Part shown: positions 7,060 to 16,530 of the stretch, in pieces | Layout: each line of letters starts with the position of its first letter | Numbering within the stretch: position 1 is the stretch's first letter | Origin: Alcanivorax sp. | Lineage (GTDB): Bacteria; Pseudomonadota; Gammaproteobacteria; Pseudomonadales; Alcanivoracaceae | NCBI RefSeq assembly: GCF_017794965.1 | Contig: NZ_CP051240.1 | Location: forward strand, 3,348,001-3,412,000 | Direction: 5' to 3' | Length of the DNA: 64,000 bases | Notes under the pieces: model-generated | Databases searched by the model: none | What the model was told of the DNA's origin: nothing | The model's input: only the letters and a program-made list of their open reading frames with translations | Made by a program: the position numbers and the translations under genes

Positions 7060-10000
7060 CTACTGGATTGCCGCCCAGTTGAAATCACTGGAGGTGCTCC
7101 ATACATCGCTCCAGATCTCGCCTTCCTTGGCTTCATCGCCAATGGACACGACACCATCAGACTCTTCCCAGGCAGAATCCTCTGAGTACAACCGGAATTC
7201 CCAGAAGTCTTTCCCGTCACCGAGTTCATCTGCACTGTAATACACCAGACTCCATAGCTCGGAAATGACTTCCTGCCCATCAACGAAGGTCAGCTTGATC
7301 ACATTGGTGTCGAAGTCAGTGAAGGTCACCTGGAACACTTCATCATCTCCTGTGCCGTCGTCAAAGACACCATTATCACCGGGCTCAACAACGGTTGCAT
7401 TACCGGCACCATCAAAGGTCAGCATGGCCTCATTCCCTTCTTCATAGAAGGTAGTATTGGCCAGCATTGCCACACTCAGTGCGTTACTATCGTGGATCTG
7501 CTCACAGGACGCACGCACCTCATAGTAATCCGTCACGGAGTTGAAAGTTTCCGGCTTTTCGTTGATGTCATCCCAGCCGGAATCATAATAACAACCCAGC
7601 GCCTGACCATCCGGATCGGTCTCGGACCAGGTCCAGTTCCAGATTTCACCGTCCTGCATGGTGGTATCCATATAGTCCTGATCAGACTCCAGCCAGTAGT
7701 AATCCTCATAGAACACCTTGAACTGGTATTCGTTACCGTCGGAGTACAGCAGGGTCAGCACGTCGTAGCCTTCTACCATGCCACCTTCGGTAAGTGAGTA
7801 TTCCAGCATGACCTGATTGGTCCCGAAATCCGAAACAGTGACGAAGAATGCTTCATCGTCCCCTGTGCCCTTGATCTCGTCATCACCGTAATCCAGGCCT
7901 GTGGCGCTGTCACCATTCAGGCTGAAGGTCATTTCCCCTTCACCGTCATAGAAGGTTTTATCCGCCAGGTCGGCAGCAGAGAACGACGGCAACGGGCCAT
8001 TCTGCAGGTCACAGTCGGCAATCACGTTGCTGTAATCATCCAGTGAGTTGAACACCAGCGGCTGGTCATTCATGTCGTCCCAGCCAGATTCATAACCACA
8101 GACCAGAGATTGTGACTGTGAACCGACCCGGTTGAAGAGGTAGCTCCCTTCATCCGCGTCGGTAAAGGTGAGCACAGTCCCGTCGATCTCTATCGCTTCA
8201 CCCTGCTGATCCGCTGAATCATCTGCATTGAACAGACCGCCCGCACCATTGGTATCTACCGATACCGAGGTAGCCTCGAAGTTATAGCCATCCCAACTAT
8301 AGAAGCCAAACTCACCGGACAGCGCCTGAGGTGAACAGGTATCGCCATAACACTCCTGATTCTGAGTATGCACGATGGCGTACTCAGTGGAGGACAGGAA
8401 GGTGAGGATATTCAGGTCATCGCCTTCGCCGAGAACCCAGGAGCCCACCAGGGGCAGCGCCTCATCGACAATACGATCAGCACCGAAGCCATCATCAGTG
8501 GTAAAGGCATCACCGTTCACCTGCAGATTGAACGAGGCACCATCCAGACCACCTTCTCCGTCAGACTCTTCGATCATGCTGGCGGTAAAGGCACCGGTCT
8601 CCTGATCCCAGCTATAGGTGCCGTACTCGGCAGAGCCGGCCGTCTGATCGGTGTTGTCACCCTCGTGGAACACCACGTAGTGAGTGTTATCGATAAAGGT
8701 CAGGATGTTGCGCTGACCAGCGCCCTCATCGATCAGCCAGCTGCCGATCAGAGGATTACCTTCATTTGCCAGCTGCATGCTGTCGGCAAACTGCTGTGCG
8801 GCCTCTTCATTAAAGAAGAAGGTTTCCACGTCATCACAGCTGTCCCAACACACCTCGAAGCCATTCCCCAGAGCAGCCATATGACCGGCCCCGATATTGG
8901 GGTCGCTAGCGATATGCCAGGTGATCACATCGGCACCAAACGTCAAGGAGCTCTGCGTCATGGAGAACGCCAGCACTTCCGGCATGTAGTAGCTATCAGC
9001 AAACGAGGGCTCATCAGATGTCCGCTCGCTCAGCTCGACGGTACCGGCACCGATCACCTGAATCTTCTCGATGATCCAGTCACCTGCATCGCTATACACG
9101 TTATAAACCGGCGCCTTGAGAAGCTGAGGGCCCTGGAAGTTCTGGGTATACGTGGCACCCGGAGTTTCGGCTACTGGCAGCGCATTCCATGCCGCCTGTG
9201 CTTCGCTCAGGGTGTGGTAGAAGCGATCCACGTTATCCGGGGAACCATCTTCGTTACGGAATACCACTTCCAGATACTGCTCGGTGTTACCGAGGAAGTT
9301 GATGCCGGCGCCAGACACGCTGTCACCCAGCTGGCCGTCAGCATTGATCGCAAGGGCAATCCCGAGCTCCTCACACTGATCGCCGGCAATACCGGTAACG
9401 TCCACGGTCAAGCCATCTGCAGAGAACACCAGCTCACTCAAGCCACGGTCGCTATTGGTAATCCACTCGCAATTAGCATCGTTGACATTGCCGTACCAGA
9501 CATCGTACAGGGTACGACCTGCCAGCCAGGTGTGGGAGAAACGCTTGGTATCGAAAGTATCGGCGTGTACATCGGCCAGATTGAAGTAGAACGCATCGTA
9601 ACCGATCCAGTCAGCCAAGGAGTAGAACTGACTACCCTCACCATTGCGGCAGATGTCCAGCGCAGTTGCAGAATCAAGGATATCCTCATCATCAATCCAG
9701 CAGCTCTGCTGCTTGCCATCCACCACTTCGGCATCGGCAGTCACATAGTTTGGCTGATCAAAGTCGGGAGAAGTCAGTACCAGCACCTGGTTGTCCTGTT
9801 CAAAAACCCAGTTACCGGAAATGCTTTCATCGTTACAGGCAGAGGTCCCCTCGAAGGTACCGCCAGCATCGAATGCCATGCGCACAAAGGTGGTTGTGCC
9901 CGCACATTCACTGTCATCGCCATCTTCTACATAGACATCGTAGACCGTCTGGCCCGAGAAGCTGGCAGGATCGAAGGCGGCAGCCTGTGCGGACGCTTCA

Positions 10001-13000
10001 ATGGTCACGGCAGCAGAATCCACGCTTTCGGGTGTTTCCTGGGCATCCGTGTAGCTGGCATTCACATAGACATCCAAGCCCACATCTGCCTGCTGAACGT
10101 CATAGGTCGGACCGAAGCCGGCGCTGACTGCATTCACAAACCACTCATACGTCACCGAGCCCATACCGTCTTCATCGGAAAGAGTGTTGTTTGCTGAGAG
10201 GGTATTGCCCGGTGCAGGCTCACCACTGATGGTGACCTCGCCCTCCGGCAGATCGTTGACATTGTTTACCGGGGTAGTGTCAGAGGACAGCAACACCTGG
10301 TTGCCAAACACGCCATCGTTGAAGGTCACCTCCACGGTGATGTTCTGGCCCACTTCTGACTGGGTGAGCACCAGACTGTCCGTGGTGGCCCCGACAATAT
10401 CTGCGCCAGCGGCTTTCCACTGGTAGCCCACAATGACAATTTCACCATCCGGATCAGACAGGTCATTGGTCGCCGTAAGCACCTGATCTTCGGTGTTGTC
10501 ACCGGTGATGGTCACGCCACCGGTATAGGGGTCATCCGCATCGAGCACCACCACCGTCTCGGAATCCACTTCGGTGAGATTGTCGTCGCCATCGGTGTAG
10601 CTGGCGCGGACAAAGATGGACGCTCCAACGTATTCCTGACCCGGGGTAAAGGTAGAACTGCTCTCGTCATCAATCGCGCCGCCATCGGCATACCACTGGT
10701 AGCTGATCACCAGCGGATCGGGACCATCGGCGTCAGCCAGGTCATTGCTCGCGGTCCAGGTCTGGTTCTGGGTATCACCGGTAATGGTCACGGAGCCAGT
10801 GGGCAGGTTGTTGAACTGAGCTACCGGTGCAGTTGGCTCAGAGGTTACGGTTTCGGTGGAGTCGCGGCTATCCGGGAAGGTGATCTCCACGGTGATGAGC
10901 GCGCCCACGTCCGCCGTTACCAGGGTATAGGTGGCCGCATTGGCACCACCGATATCGCTACTATCGCGCTTCCACTGGTAGGTAGTTTCCGCCGGAGGCG
11001 TGCCCGGCAAGCCGTCGTCATCACTCAGACCGGAGAGGAAGTTGGCAACCGACAGCTCCTGGGTGTCCATGGCCTGTCCGGTAATGATCACGGAGCCCTG
11101 AAGCGGGTCGTTTACGTTCTCAACGGCAATGGTTGGCTCGGAGGTATCACCACCCGAACCACCGAGATCGTCGCTGAATGTCACCTGCACGGTAATGGCT
11201 TTGTCGACATGGCTATCGTCGAGGAGCAGCTGGTCACTGGTTTCCCCATCCAGCAGCTGGCCATCGGCAAACCACTGGTAGAGATACTCGACGTTCTCCA
11301 GCCCATCTTCATCGGTAAACTCAGGCACCGCCTGCAGGGTCTGATCTTCTTCCACGGTACCCGTGATAGTGACAGAACCCTCACTCCCATTGTCCACGTT
11401 GGCAACTGGCAGGGTGGCTGCGGTGGTGACAGTCTGATCGGCGAAGGTGCCATCGGTGTAGGTCAGCACCACACTGATTGCCTTTTCTACCTGGGCCTGG
11501 CCAAGCAGCAGGGACGACTGGGTGGCACCGTCAATGGTCTGGCCATCCGCCAGCCACTGGTAGCCGGTGATGGTCACCGTGCCATCCGGGTCCACCAGAT
11601 TATTGCTGGCGGTCAAGGTTTCACCTTCTTCCGGGACACCCAAGATCTCCGCGGAACCGCCGGTAGGGTTGTTATAGGTGTTCGGAATAGCGGCAGTTAG
11701 GTTGGAAAAGACTTCCACGGGGTCAAACACGCCATCACTGACAACCACGCCCGCACTGATCTGTTGCCCCACATGGGCCTGTTGCGGAGTAAAGGTTTCC
11801 CCGGTAGCGCCATCAATCGTAGTACGATTTTCCTCAGTGCCGACATACCACTGATACGCTTCGTAAGAGAGCGTGCCATCGACATCACTAAGCTGCTTAT
11901 CGAGGCTCAGTTCTTCGTTCTCATTGCCTGTGCCTACGATGGTGAGGGTACCAGCTGGGTCATCGTTCACCGGCGTCACATCAATGGTAATAATGCTCAC
12001 GGGAGAACTTTTCTCGCCATCGCTTACACTGTAATCCAGCACCACCTGACCTGAGGAATTTAGATCCGGAGTGAACTCATAATAGGATTGCCCTGCAGGC
12101 AGTACCTGACCGTCTACGGTATAGGTCAGGGTATCGCCCTGGGCGTCAGAGCCGCCAAGATCGATAGTGATAACACCACCGTCCTCTGGCCCACTGCCGC
12201 TAACCGCAACGATCTGAGGAGCTGCCTCACAGGCCGCGCCCACACCATTGTCGTTGGCGTCCAACTGGTCATCTTCATTGGCGCCATTCTTGGTGTTGAT
12301 ACAGTTATCAACATCGTCTTTGACGCCATCAAAATCGGTATCGGCAACGGTGACCACTTCTTCGGGCTCCACCGTCACGGACTGGTCCACGGTTACCGAG
12401 GTACCGAGGCTTTGCGCTTCGCTGTCGAGCACCTGGGTAATATTACCCACCGGTGTGGAGGTGCCGGGAATAATCAGATTGGCAACCGGCACCGCATCCA
12501 CATCAACACCCGCAAGTTCCGGCAGATCGTCCTCACCCTTCTTGCCGTCAATCACGCCATCACTGAGGTCCAGCGCCATGGAAGACAACACATCGGTAGC
12601 AGAGTCGCCTTCCTCAGAGGAGTCGGCGGCCGCATTGTTCAGCACCGCAGAAACCGCCTCTACCGCCAGACGGTAGGCCGCCACCTGGGCCTGTTTTTCC
12701 GGGGTATCGGTGTCGTCGTTCAGTACCGGCGTAGCGGTAAAAATGTCCACCGACTCATTGAGGCCAAAGCCCAGCGTGGACTTCACAGTATTCTGGGCGT
12801 CGCTGAGATTCTGCTGCAGGGTTTCCGGGGTGGCGCCCTTGCTGGCCGCCACTTCGGTGGCCAGCGAGGTCAGCGGTGTGGCCACCACCGGGGTACCGCC
12901 ATTGAGCATGTCGGCAGTAATCACGGTTTTCATGATGGTGATCACCGGTTCAACGCCTGTGGTCAGATCCACCGTGTCATCATCCGCTTCCACCACCACG

Positions 13001-13317
13001 ATATAGGGAGCCCCCGCGGGATCCAGACTCAGGCCAGTGATTTGCGCCTGGGCATTGGTAGTGCCAGTACCCACCGGTGCGGCGGCGCCAATCAGATCCG
13101 CCGCTGAATAGTCCAGCGCATAGGCTTTCACCGTGGCATTCACCAGCGGCCCCTTCACCGCAACCCCTTTGACGCTGGTGCCGGAGCCAGTCGGAGGCGT
13201 TCCCCCGCCCGACGAAGCTCCACCACCAGAACTAGAGCCACCACCGCCGCCACAAGCCGCCAGTAGCGCAGTAGACAGCGCAATGGCGAGCGGCAGCTTC
13301 GCTTTGGATCCCAACAT
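7060..13317 (-). CDS. Giant Ig-like-repeat lipoprotein
   Basis: About 2085 residues. The lipobox ALLAAC is followed by a Gly/Ser-rich linker and a VKGVAVKGPLVNATVKAYAL region shared with the 605-residue lipoprotein. A single TSP3-like unit (DTDFDGVKDDVDNC) lies near residues 340-380, then a cadherin-like segment. Seven tandem beta-sandwich repeats of 85-95 residues follow (about residues 455-1110), each opening with a GSVTITG-type strand and holding a YQW core. The C-terminal 970 residues contain two internally duplicated modules: a GSW...LTF...YSW pair, and a GWDD...FNS pair with Cys on either side. Start 13317 has GGGGAA five bases upstream. Likely a large outer-membrane-anchored surface protein (adhesion or biofilm scaffold by analogy). 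No catalytic motif seen. Confidence 0.85.
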   Translation of the reverse strand: MLGSKAKLPLAIALSTALLAACGGGGGSSSGGGASSGGGTPPTGSGTSVKGVAVKGPLVNATVKAYALDYSAADLIGAAAPVGTGTTNAQAQITGLSLDPAGAPYIVVVEADDDTVDLTTGVEPVITIMKTVITADMLNGGTPVVATPLTSLATEVAASKGATPETLQQNLSDAQNTVKSTLGFGLNESVDIFTATPVLNDDTDTPEKQAQVAAYRLAVEAVSAVLNNAAADSSEEGDSATDVLSSMALDLSDGVIDGKKGEDDLPELAGVDVDAVPVANLIIPGTSTPVGNITQVLDSEAQSLGTSVTVDQSVTVEPEEVVTVADTDFDGVKDDVDNCINTKNGANEDDQLDANDNGVGAACEAAPQIVAVSGSGPEDGGVITIDLGGSDAQGDTLTYTVDGQVLPAGQSYYEFTPDLNSSGQVVLDYSVSDGEKSSPVSIITIDVTPVNDDPAGTLTIVGTGNENEELSLDKQLSDVDGTLSYEAYQWYVGTEENRTTIDGATGETFTPQQAHVGQQISAGVVVSDGVFDPVEVFSNLTAAIPNTYNNPTGGSAEILGVPEEGETLTASNNLVDPDGTVTITGYQWLADGQTIDGATQSSLLLGQAQVEKAISVVLTYTDGTFADQTVTTAATLPVANVDNGSEGSVTITGTVEEDQTLQAVPEFTDEDGLENVEYLYQWFADGQLLDGETSDQLLLDDSHVDKAITVQVTFSDDLGGSGGDTSEPTIAVENVNDPLQGSVIITGQAMDTQELSVANFLSGLSDDDGLPGTPPAETTYQWKRDSSDIGGANAATYTLVTADVGALITVEITFPDSRDSTETVTSEPTAPVAQFNNLPTGSVTITGDTQNQTWTASNDLADADGPDPLVISYQWYADGGAIDDESSSTFTPGQEYVGASIFVRASYTDGDDNLTEVDSETVVVLDADDPYTGGVTITGDNTEDQVLTATNDLSDPDGEIVIVGYQWKAAGADIVGATTDSLVLTQSEVGQNITVEVTFNDGVFGNQVLLSSDTTPVNNVNDLPEGEVTISGEPAPGNTLSANNTLSDEDGMGSVTYEWFVNAVSAGFGPTYDVQQADVGLDVYVNASYTDAQETPESVDSAAVTIEASAQAAAFDPASFSGQTVYDVYVEDGDDSECAGTTTFVRMAFDAGGTFEGTSACNDESISGNWVFEQDNQVLVLTSPDFDQPNYVTADAEVVDGKQQSCWIDDEDILDSATALDICRNGEGSQFYSLADWIGYDAFYFNLADVHADTFDTKRFSHTWLAGRTLYDVWYGNVNDANCEWITNSDRGLSELVFSADGLTVDVTGIAGDQCEELGIALAINADGQLGDSVSGAGINFLGNTEQYLEVVFRNEDGSPDNVDRFYHTLSEAQAAWNALPVAETPGATYTQNFQGPQLLKAPVYNVYSDAGDWIIEKIQVIGAGTVELSERTSDEPSFADSYYMPEVLAFSMTQSSLTFGADVITWHIASDPNIGAGHMAALGNGFEVCWDSCDDVETFFFNEEAAQQFADSMQLANEGNPLIGSWLIDEGAGQRNILTFIDNTHYVVFHEGDNTDQTAGSAEYGTYSWDQETGAFTASMIEESDGEGGLDGASFNLQVNGDAFTTDDGFGADRIVDEALPLVGSWVLGEGDDLNILTFLSSTEYAIVHTQNQECYGDTCSPQALSGEFGFYSWDGYNFEATSVSVDTNGAGGLFNADDSADQQGEAIEIDGTVLTFTDADEGSYLFNRVGSQSQSLVCGYESGWDDMNDQPLVFNSLDDYSNVIADCDLQNGPLPSFSAADLADKTFYDGEGEMTFSLNGDSATGLDYGDDEIKGTGDDEAFFVTVSDFGTNQVMLEYSLTEGGMVEGYDVLTLLYSDGNEYQFKVFYEDYYWLESDQDYMDTTMQDGEIWNWTWSETDPDGQALGCYYDSGWDDINEKPETFNSVTDYYEVRASCEQIHDSNALSVAMLANTTFYEEGNEAMLTFDGAGNATVVEPGDNGVFDDGTGDDEVFQVTFTDFDTNVIKLTFVDGQEVISELWSLVYYSADELGDGKDFWEFRLYSEDSAWEESDGVVSIGDEAKEGEIWSDVWSTSSDFNWAAIQ

Positions 13318-13373
13318 ATTGATTCCCCAGTTTTGTTTGTTCACTACTTGTCAGTTGCAGAATACCCGCCAGC

Positions 13374-13417
13374 CTTTGCAGCCCTCATCCCCCATTTAAG
13401 GGATGAGGGCTGCAAAG
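13374..13417. other. Perfect 18-bp inverted repeat hairpin
   Basis: Arms 13374-13391 and 13400-13417 are exact complements around an 8-base loop (left arm CTTTGCAGCCCTCATCCC). It lies 57 bases upstream of the giant lipoprotein start and downstream of the hydrolase gene. There is no T-run, so it is not a standard terminator. Its centre contains the CCCATTT operator-like core, so it may be a cruciform or regulator site. Confidence 0.6.
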
Positions 13418-13516
13418 TCTTATCGCGAATTAACGGGCCGCTTCAGCCACTGTCCCTCAAATCTGCGAAGAGTCTTTTTCCGAGCCCTAAATCTATGGGA
13501 TGCACAAACCATCCCG

Positions 13517-13536
13517 CATCACCCATTTGAGGTATG
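13517..13536. promoter_or_regulatory. Operator-like site CATCACCCATTTGAGGTATG
   Basis: Strongly similar to the reverse complement of 39252-39271 and to the core of the hairpin at 13386-13405. It is 200 bases upstream of the giant lipoprotein start. The rest of the 430-base gap (13318-13748) shows no gene. Confidence 0.35.
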
Positions 13537-13748
13537 CCGTTACAAAAGTTGTTAGCCAAAAGTTAATGAATTTAATTCAATGCCAATTCGGAGTGATTAA
13601 AAGGGCGAGCACAGGGCAACGGCGCCTTTTCCCGGCGACAACGGGAGGCAAAAGCAGGATCAATGGCTGAGGATAAGGCGCCTGAGCGCGTCAGGAAGGA
13701 AGGGACGTGCCGGGCTACGCCGGCACAAGGGCATTCAGGTGCGGTCGA

Positions 13749-14510
13749 TCAGAGTTGCTTGAGCACCCGGGCCAACAGAGTGGCAAACACTGCAGGCTGC
13801 TCCATTTGCGGAAAGTGCCAGGTGCCGGGTTGCAGCCATTCGGTGACATGGCCTTCACAGCGAGCTCTCGCGGCATCACCGATCAGATCACCATTGATGG
13901 CATGGACAGGACAGTGGAGCTCGTTGAACGCCGCCTCCGGGGACCAGCGCAGCAGGTCGGACCAGAGCGGCAGCATGGCTTCAGCAGGGGCTGACGCCAT
14001 GTCCTTGCCCAGCGCGATCTTCTGGTCTGCGGGCAAGTCCGGCCCCGCATTATTGGCTACCAGGTTGTCGATGGCCGCAGGAAAGTCTTCATAGAACCCT
14101 GCCTCAACCCCCTTGGCACCCTCTTCATCCAGATCCCCATAGGGAATCACAAAGGTATCCACCAGTACCACGCCCCTTACCGGCTTGCGTCGGGCCAGCT
14201 CCAGTGCCACGGCACCGCCCATGGAGTGGCCCACTACAATGGGGTTGTCCTCGTCCTGTAATGCGTCGGCCAGGCAGTCCGCCAATGCGGCCACCGTCCA
14301 GGCGGCCGGGGTCACGTTCCGCGCCTCACCATGCCCCGGCAGATCCACTGCCAGCAGCCGAACACCCTCAGGCGGGCTATCCAGCAGCGGCTGCCAATGG
14401 CTGCGCCTGCAGGTCCAGCCATGCACCAGCACCACCGTTTGCGCGCCGTCGCCACTTTCCGTTACCGGCAGGTTCTGGCCATCCGCCAAGGTCCACTTCA
14501 ACTCCACCAT
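13749..14510 (-). CDS. Alpha/beta hydrolase (BioH-like esterase fold)
   Basis: A 253-residue alpha/beta hydrolase. The oxyanion region is LVHGWTCRRSHW (residues 28-39) and the nucleophile elbow VVGHSMGGA puts Ser96 in place. A late His in CEGHVTEWLQPGTWHF completes a plausible triad. Length and motifs resemble BioH-like and related carboxylesterases, but it is not next to biotin genes, so the substrate is unknown. Start 14510 is favoured by a GGAT ribosome-like site eight bases upstream; an in-frame ATG at 14543 would add 11 residues. It is transcribed divergently from the LuxR-type regulator, sharing about 115 bases, which hints at control by that regulator. Confidence 0.82.
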   Translation of the reverse strand: MVELKWTLADGQNLPVTESGDGAQTVVLVHGWTCRRSHWQPLLDSPPEGVRLLAVDLPGHGEARNVTPAAWTVAALADCLADALQDEDNPIVVGHSMGGAVALELARRKPVRGVVLVDTFVIPYGDLDEEGAKGVEAGFYEDFPAAIDNLVANNAGPDLPADQKIALGKDMASAPAEAMLPLWSDLLRWSPEAAFNELHCPVHAINGDLIGDAARARCEGHVTEWLQPGTWHFPQMEQPAVFATLLARVLKQL

Positions 14511-14626
14511 GTGATGCCATCCTCTGTTTTGACACTTTGCCACCCATCCGGGAAAGTGTGATGCACTTCTAATTTTGTCGCCAACCCGGTACCTTAAGAG
14601 GCACTGAGGGGAACGACAATATAATC

Positions 14627-15826
14627 ATGACTGCTTCTGCATGTAAGGGATTGCAGGGGAAAGCACACGAGTCACTGCTGGACACGCTGTATGACGCGCC
14701 GTGCAATCCGGATGCCTGGCCCAGGTTTCTCGATCAGCTGATCGAGGCGACCGGCTCCCGCTCTGCCCGTATGCTGGTCATGGATCGCGCCGCCCAGTCG
14801 GTGAAATCCAGCATCAAACAGAATATCGACGACGCCGACCACCAGGCCTATGTGTCCCACTTTGTGAATACCTGCCCGTGGCGCCCCGAACTGAAAGACA
14901 AGGCACCGGGCCAACTGTATTCCAGCTACCTGGATTTTTCCTGTCCGCAGAAGCAGTTCTACCAGACCGAATTCTATAACGATTGGGCCTCAAAACAGGA
15001 TATTCACCATGGGGTTTGCGGTACGGTCTGGCAGGATGACCACCAGACGGTGCAGCTGCTGATCCAGCGCACCCGTGGACAGGGCCACTATCAACGGGAA
15101 GAGACCAACCGCATCAACGAACTGGTGATGCATGTGCGGCGCGCGTTGCGTCTGCAGAGCCAGGTCAGTGCGCTCGACCATACCCGCATGGCGCTGGAAC
15201 AGACCCTGGAGATTCAGGCGCAGCCCTTTGCCCTGGTGGATCGCCACGGCAGGATTGTGCACCTTTCCGGCGAAGCAGCAGCGCTGCTCGACGAGCTCCC
15301 ATGCACCCACACGTTCAACCAGACCCTGACCCTGCAAGACCCGCGCCTGCAGGCCGATCTGTTATGCCTGCTGGAGCAAGTCACCCGCCCTGACAACGAT
15401 CCCCGCGCCGGGGCCGGTGGCGTCATCATGCTGCCACGGACAGTGACTGAAGGGGTGCGCTGCCTGGTGAGCCCGCTGCGCGGCAACCCGCTGTCGCAGC
15501 ATTACACTGACAGCCGCCAGCCGCTGGCCATTGTCTATTTCCAGGATCCTCGCGCCGAGGTCTATATTGATCTCAACTGCCTGATGCAGCTGTACGGACT
15601 GTCCGAAGCCGAATCCCGAGTGGCCGCGGGCATCAGTCGCGGCCTGGGCCCGCAACAGGTGGCCAACACCTACCAGCTATCGGTGCATACCGTGCGCACC
15701 CAGCTGAAAAGCGTGTTCACCAAGACCGGCACCACACGCCAAAGCGAACTGGCCAAGGAAGTACTCACTTCGCCGGCAGTACGTCACTGGCGGAACCCGG
15801 ATCTGGTGCTGTCTCGCTCTGCATAG
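14627..15826 (+). CDS. LuxR-family transcriptional regulator
   Basis: A 399-residue regulator. A LuxR/FixJ-type helix-turn-helix occupies the C terminus, with YGLSEAESRVAAGISRGL and QLSVHTVRTQLKSVFTKTG near residues 322-372. The upstream 300 residues resemble no sensory domain that can be named from motifs; a PAS-like stretch around QPFALVDRHGRIVHLSGEA (about residues 198-216) is possible. It probably binds DNA as a dimer in response to a small ligand. The 3' end overlaps the convergent Nudix gene by 62 bases, unusual in this window. The divergent hydrolase is a likely target. The ribosome site is weak (GAGGGG about 14 bases upstream), so the exact start is uncertain. Confidence 0.85.
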   Translation: MTASACKGLQGKAHESLLDTLYDAPCNPDAWPRFLDQLIEATGSRSARMLVMDRAAQSVKSSIKQNIDDADHQAYVSHFVNTCPWRPELKDKAPGQLYSSYLDFSCPQKQFYQTEFYNDWASKQDIHHGVCGTVWQDDHQTVQLLIQRTRGQGHYQREETNRINELVMHVRRALRLQSQVSALDHTRMALEQTLEIQAQPFALVDRHGRIVHLSGEAAALLDELPCTHTFNQTLTLQDPRLQADLLCLLEQVTRPDNDPRAGAGGVIMLPRTVTEGVRCLVSPLRGNPLSQHYTDSRQPLAIVYFQDPRAEVYIDLNCLMQLYGLSEAESRVAAGISRGLGPQQVANTYQLSVHTVRTQLKSVFTKTGTTRQSELAKEVLTSPAVRHWRNPDLVLSRSA

Positions 15827-16298
15827 CGTCACCCGCCACCTGCAGAAACTGTTCAAACTGGTATTCAAAACGCCAGCGGTCCTTGCTCAGCGAGGATAAC
15901 GGATACCAGCCAATGGCCGAGACTTCCGTCATCGCCGAGCGGGGCACATCCACCGCCGCCCCGGCCTCCACTGGCTGCAGGAGATGGCAGCGGTAAAGAT
16001 GAAAACCGTTGCTCATCACCGCCAACCGCCGGCCTACCGTCACGGCCATGCCCGACTCTTCAGCAGTCTCCCGCCAGGCCGTGCACTGCGCCAACTCGCC
16101 CTCTTCCAGCGTGCCCCCCGGCACCCCCAGCTTGCCACCCCAGCGATGGTTGAGCAGCAATACCTTGTCATCCTGAACGATCAGACAGCCGGCGTTGGCA
16201 CGACGGTCGTCCTCCTCGCCGGGCACGCGGGGGCAGTCCGCCAGGGTCATGGTGGGCAGGAGAAGCAGCGTTGCGATGAGGCGGCGGTTGGTGGTCAT
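15765..16298 (-). CDS. Nudix hydrolase with N-terminal signal peptide
   Basis: A 177-residue protein. Residues 1-20 look like a Sec signal (RRLIATLLLLPTMTLA) followed by Asp-Cys, so it may be periplasmic. The Nudix box spans residues 61-83 (GGTLEEGE ... RETAEESG) and has all conserved Glu and Arg residues, so hydrolysis of a nucleoside-diphosphate-linked compound is expected. Most Nudix enzymes are cytoplasmic, so export is notable. The 3' end overlaps the LuxR-type regulator gene by 62 bases on the opposite strand. A related broken copy sits at 6664-6818. The substrate is unknown. Confidence 0.85.
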   Translation of the reverse strand: MTTNRRLIATLLLLPTMTLADCPRVPGEEDDRRANAGCLIVQDDKVLLLNHRWGGKLGVPGGTLEEGELAQCTAWRETAEESGMAVTVGRRLAVMSNGFHLYRCHLLQPVEAGAAVDVPRSAMTEVSAIGWYPLSSLSKDRWRFEYQFEQFLQVAGDAMQSETAPDPGSASDVLPAK

Positions 16299-16375
16299 GA
16301 GGGTAGATTGGCGTTTGCGGATGACGCTGTCATGGCATTTTTCCCGGGGCTTTAGGTTTTAATCGAGCGCTCTGG

Positions 16376-16530
16376 GAGAGTGAACAGTTAACAGTGAATA
16401 GTGAATAGTGAACAGCGGAGAACACACCGTTTTTTCCGGCGCCGGCACTCGCACATAAACCTGGTGCGCGGCCCAAGATCTTCGAGATAACCCCATGCGC
16501 GACCGAGCAACTGTTCACTGTTAACTGCCC
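16376..16530. repeat. Inverted 7-nt arrays (CACTGTT type), element copy 1
   Basis: An array on the minus strand (about 16380-16414, units CACTATT / CACTGTT / AACTGTT) faces a second at 16506-16525 (AACTGTT, CACTGTT, AACT). The intervening sequence 16437-16530 is a diverged direct copy of 16837-16940. Period 7 throughout. The TAA stop of the reading frame at 16521-16919 comes from GTTAAC of this array. Confidence 0.7.

Noticed and set aside
8368..10197. 609-codon open frame antisense to the giant lipoprotein gene
   Set aside because: Composition is that of a shadow frame of a GC-rich gene, with no domain, signal peptide or ribosome site; the minus-strand gene explains the DNA.
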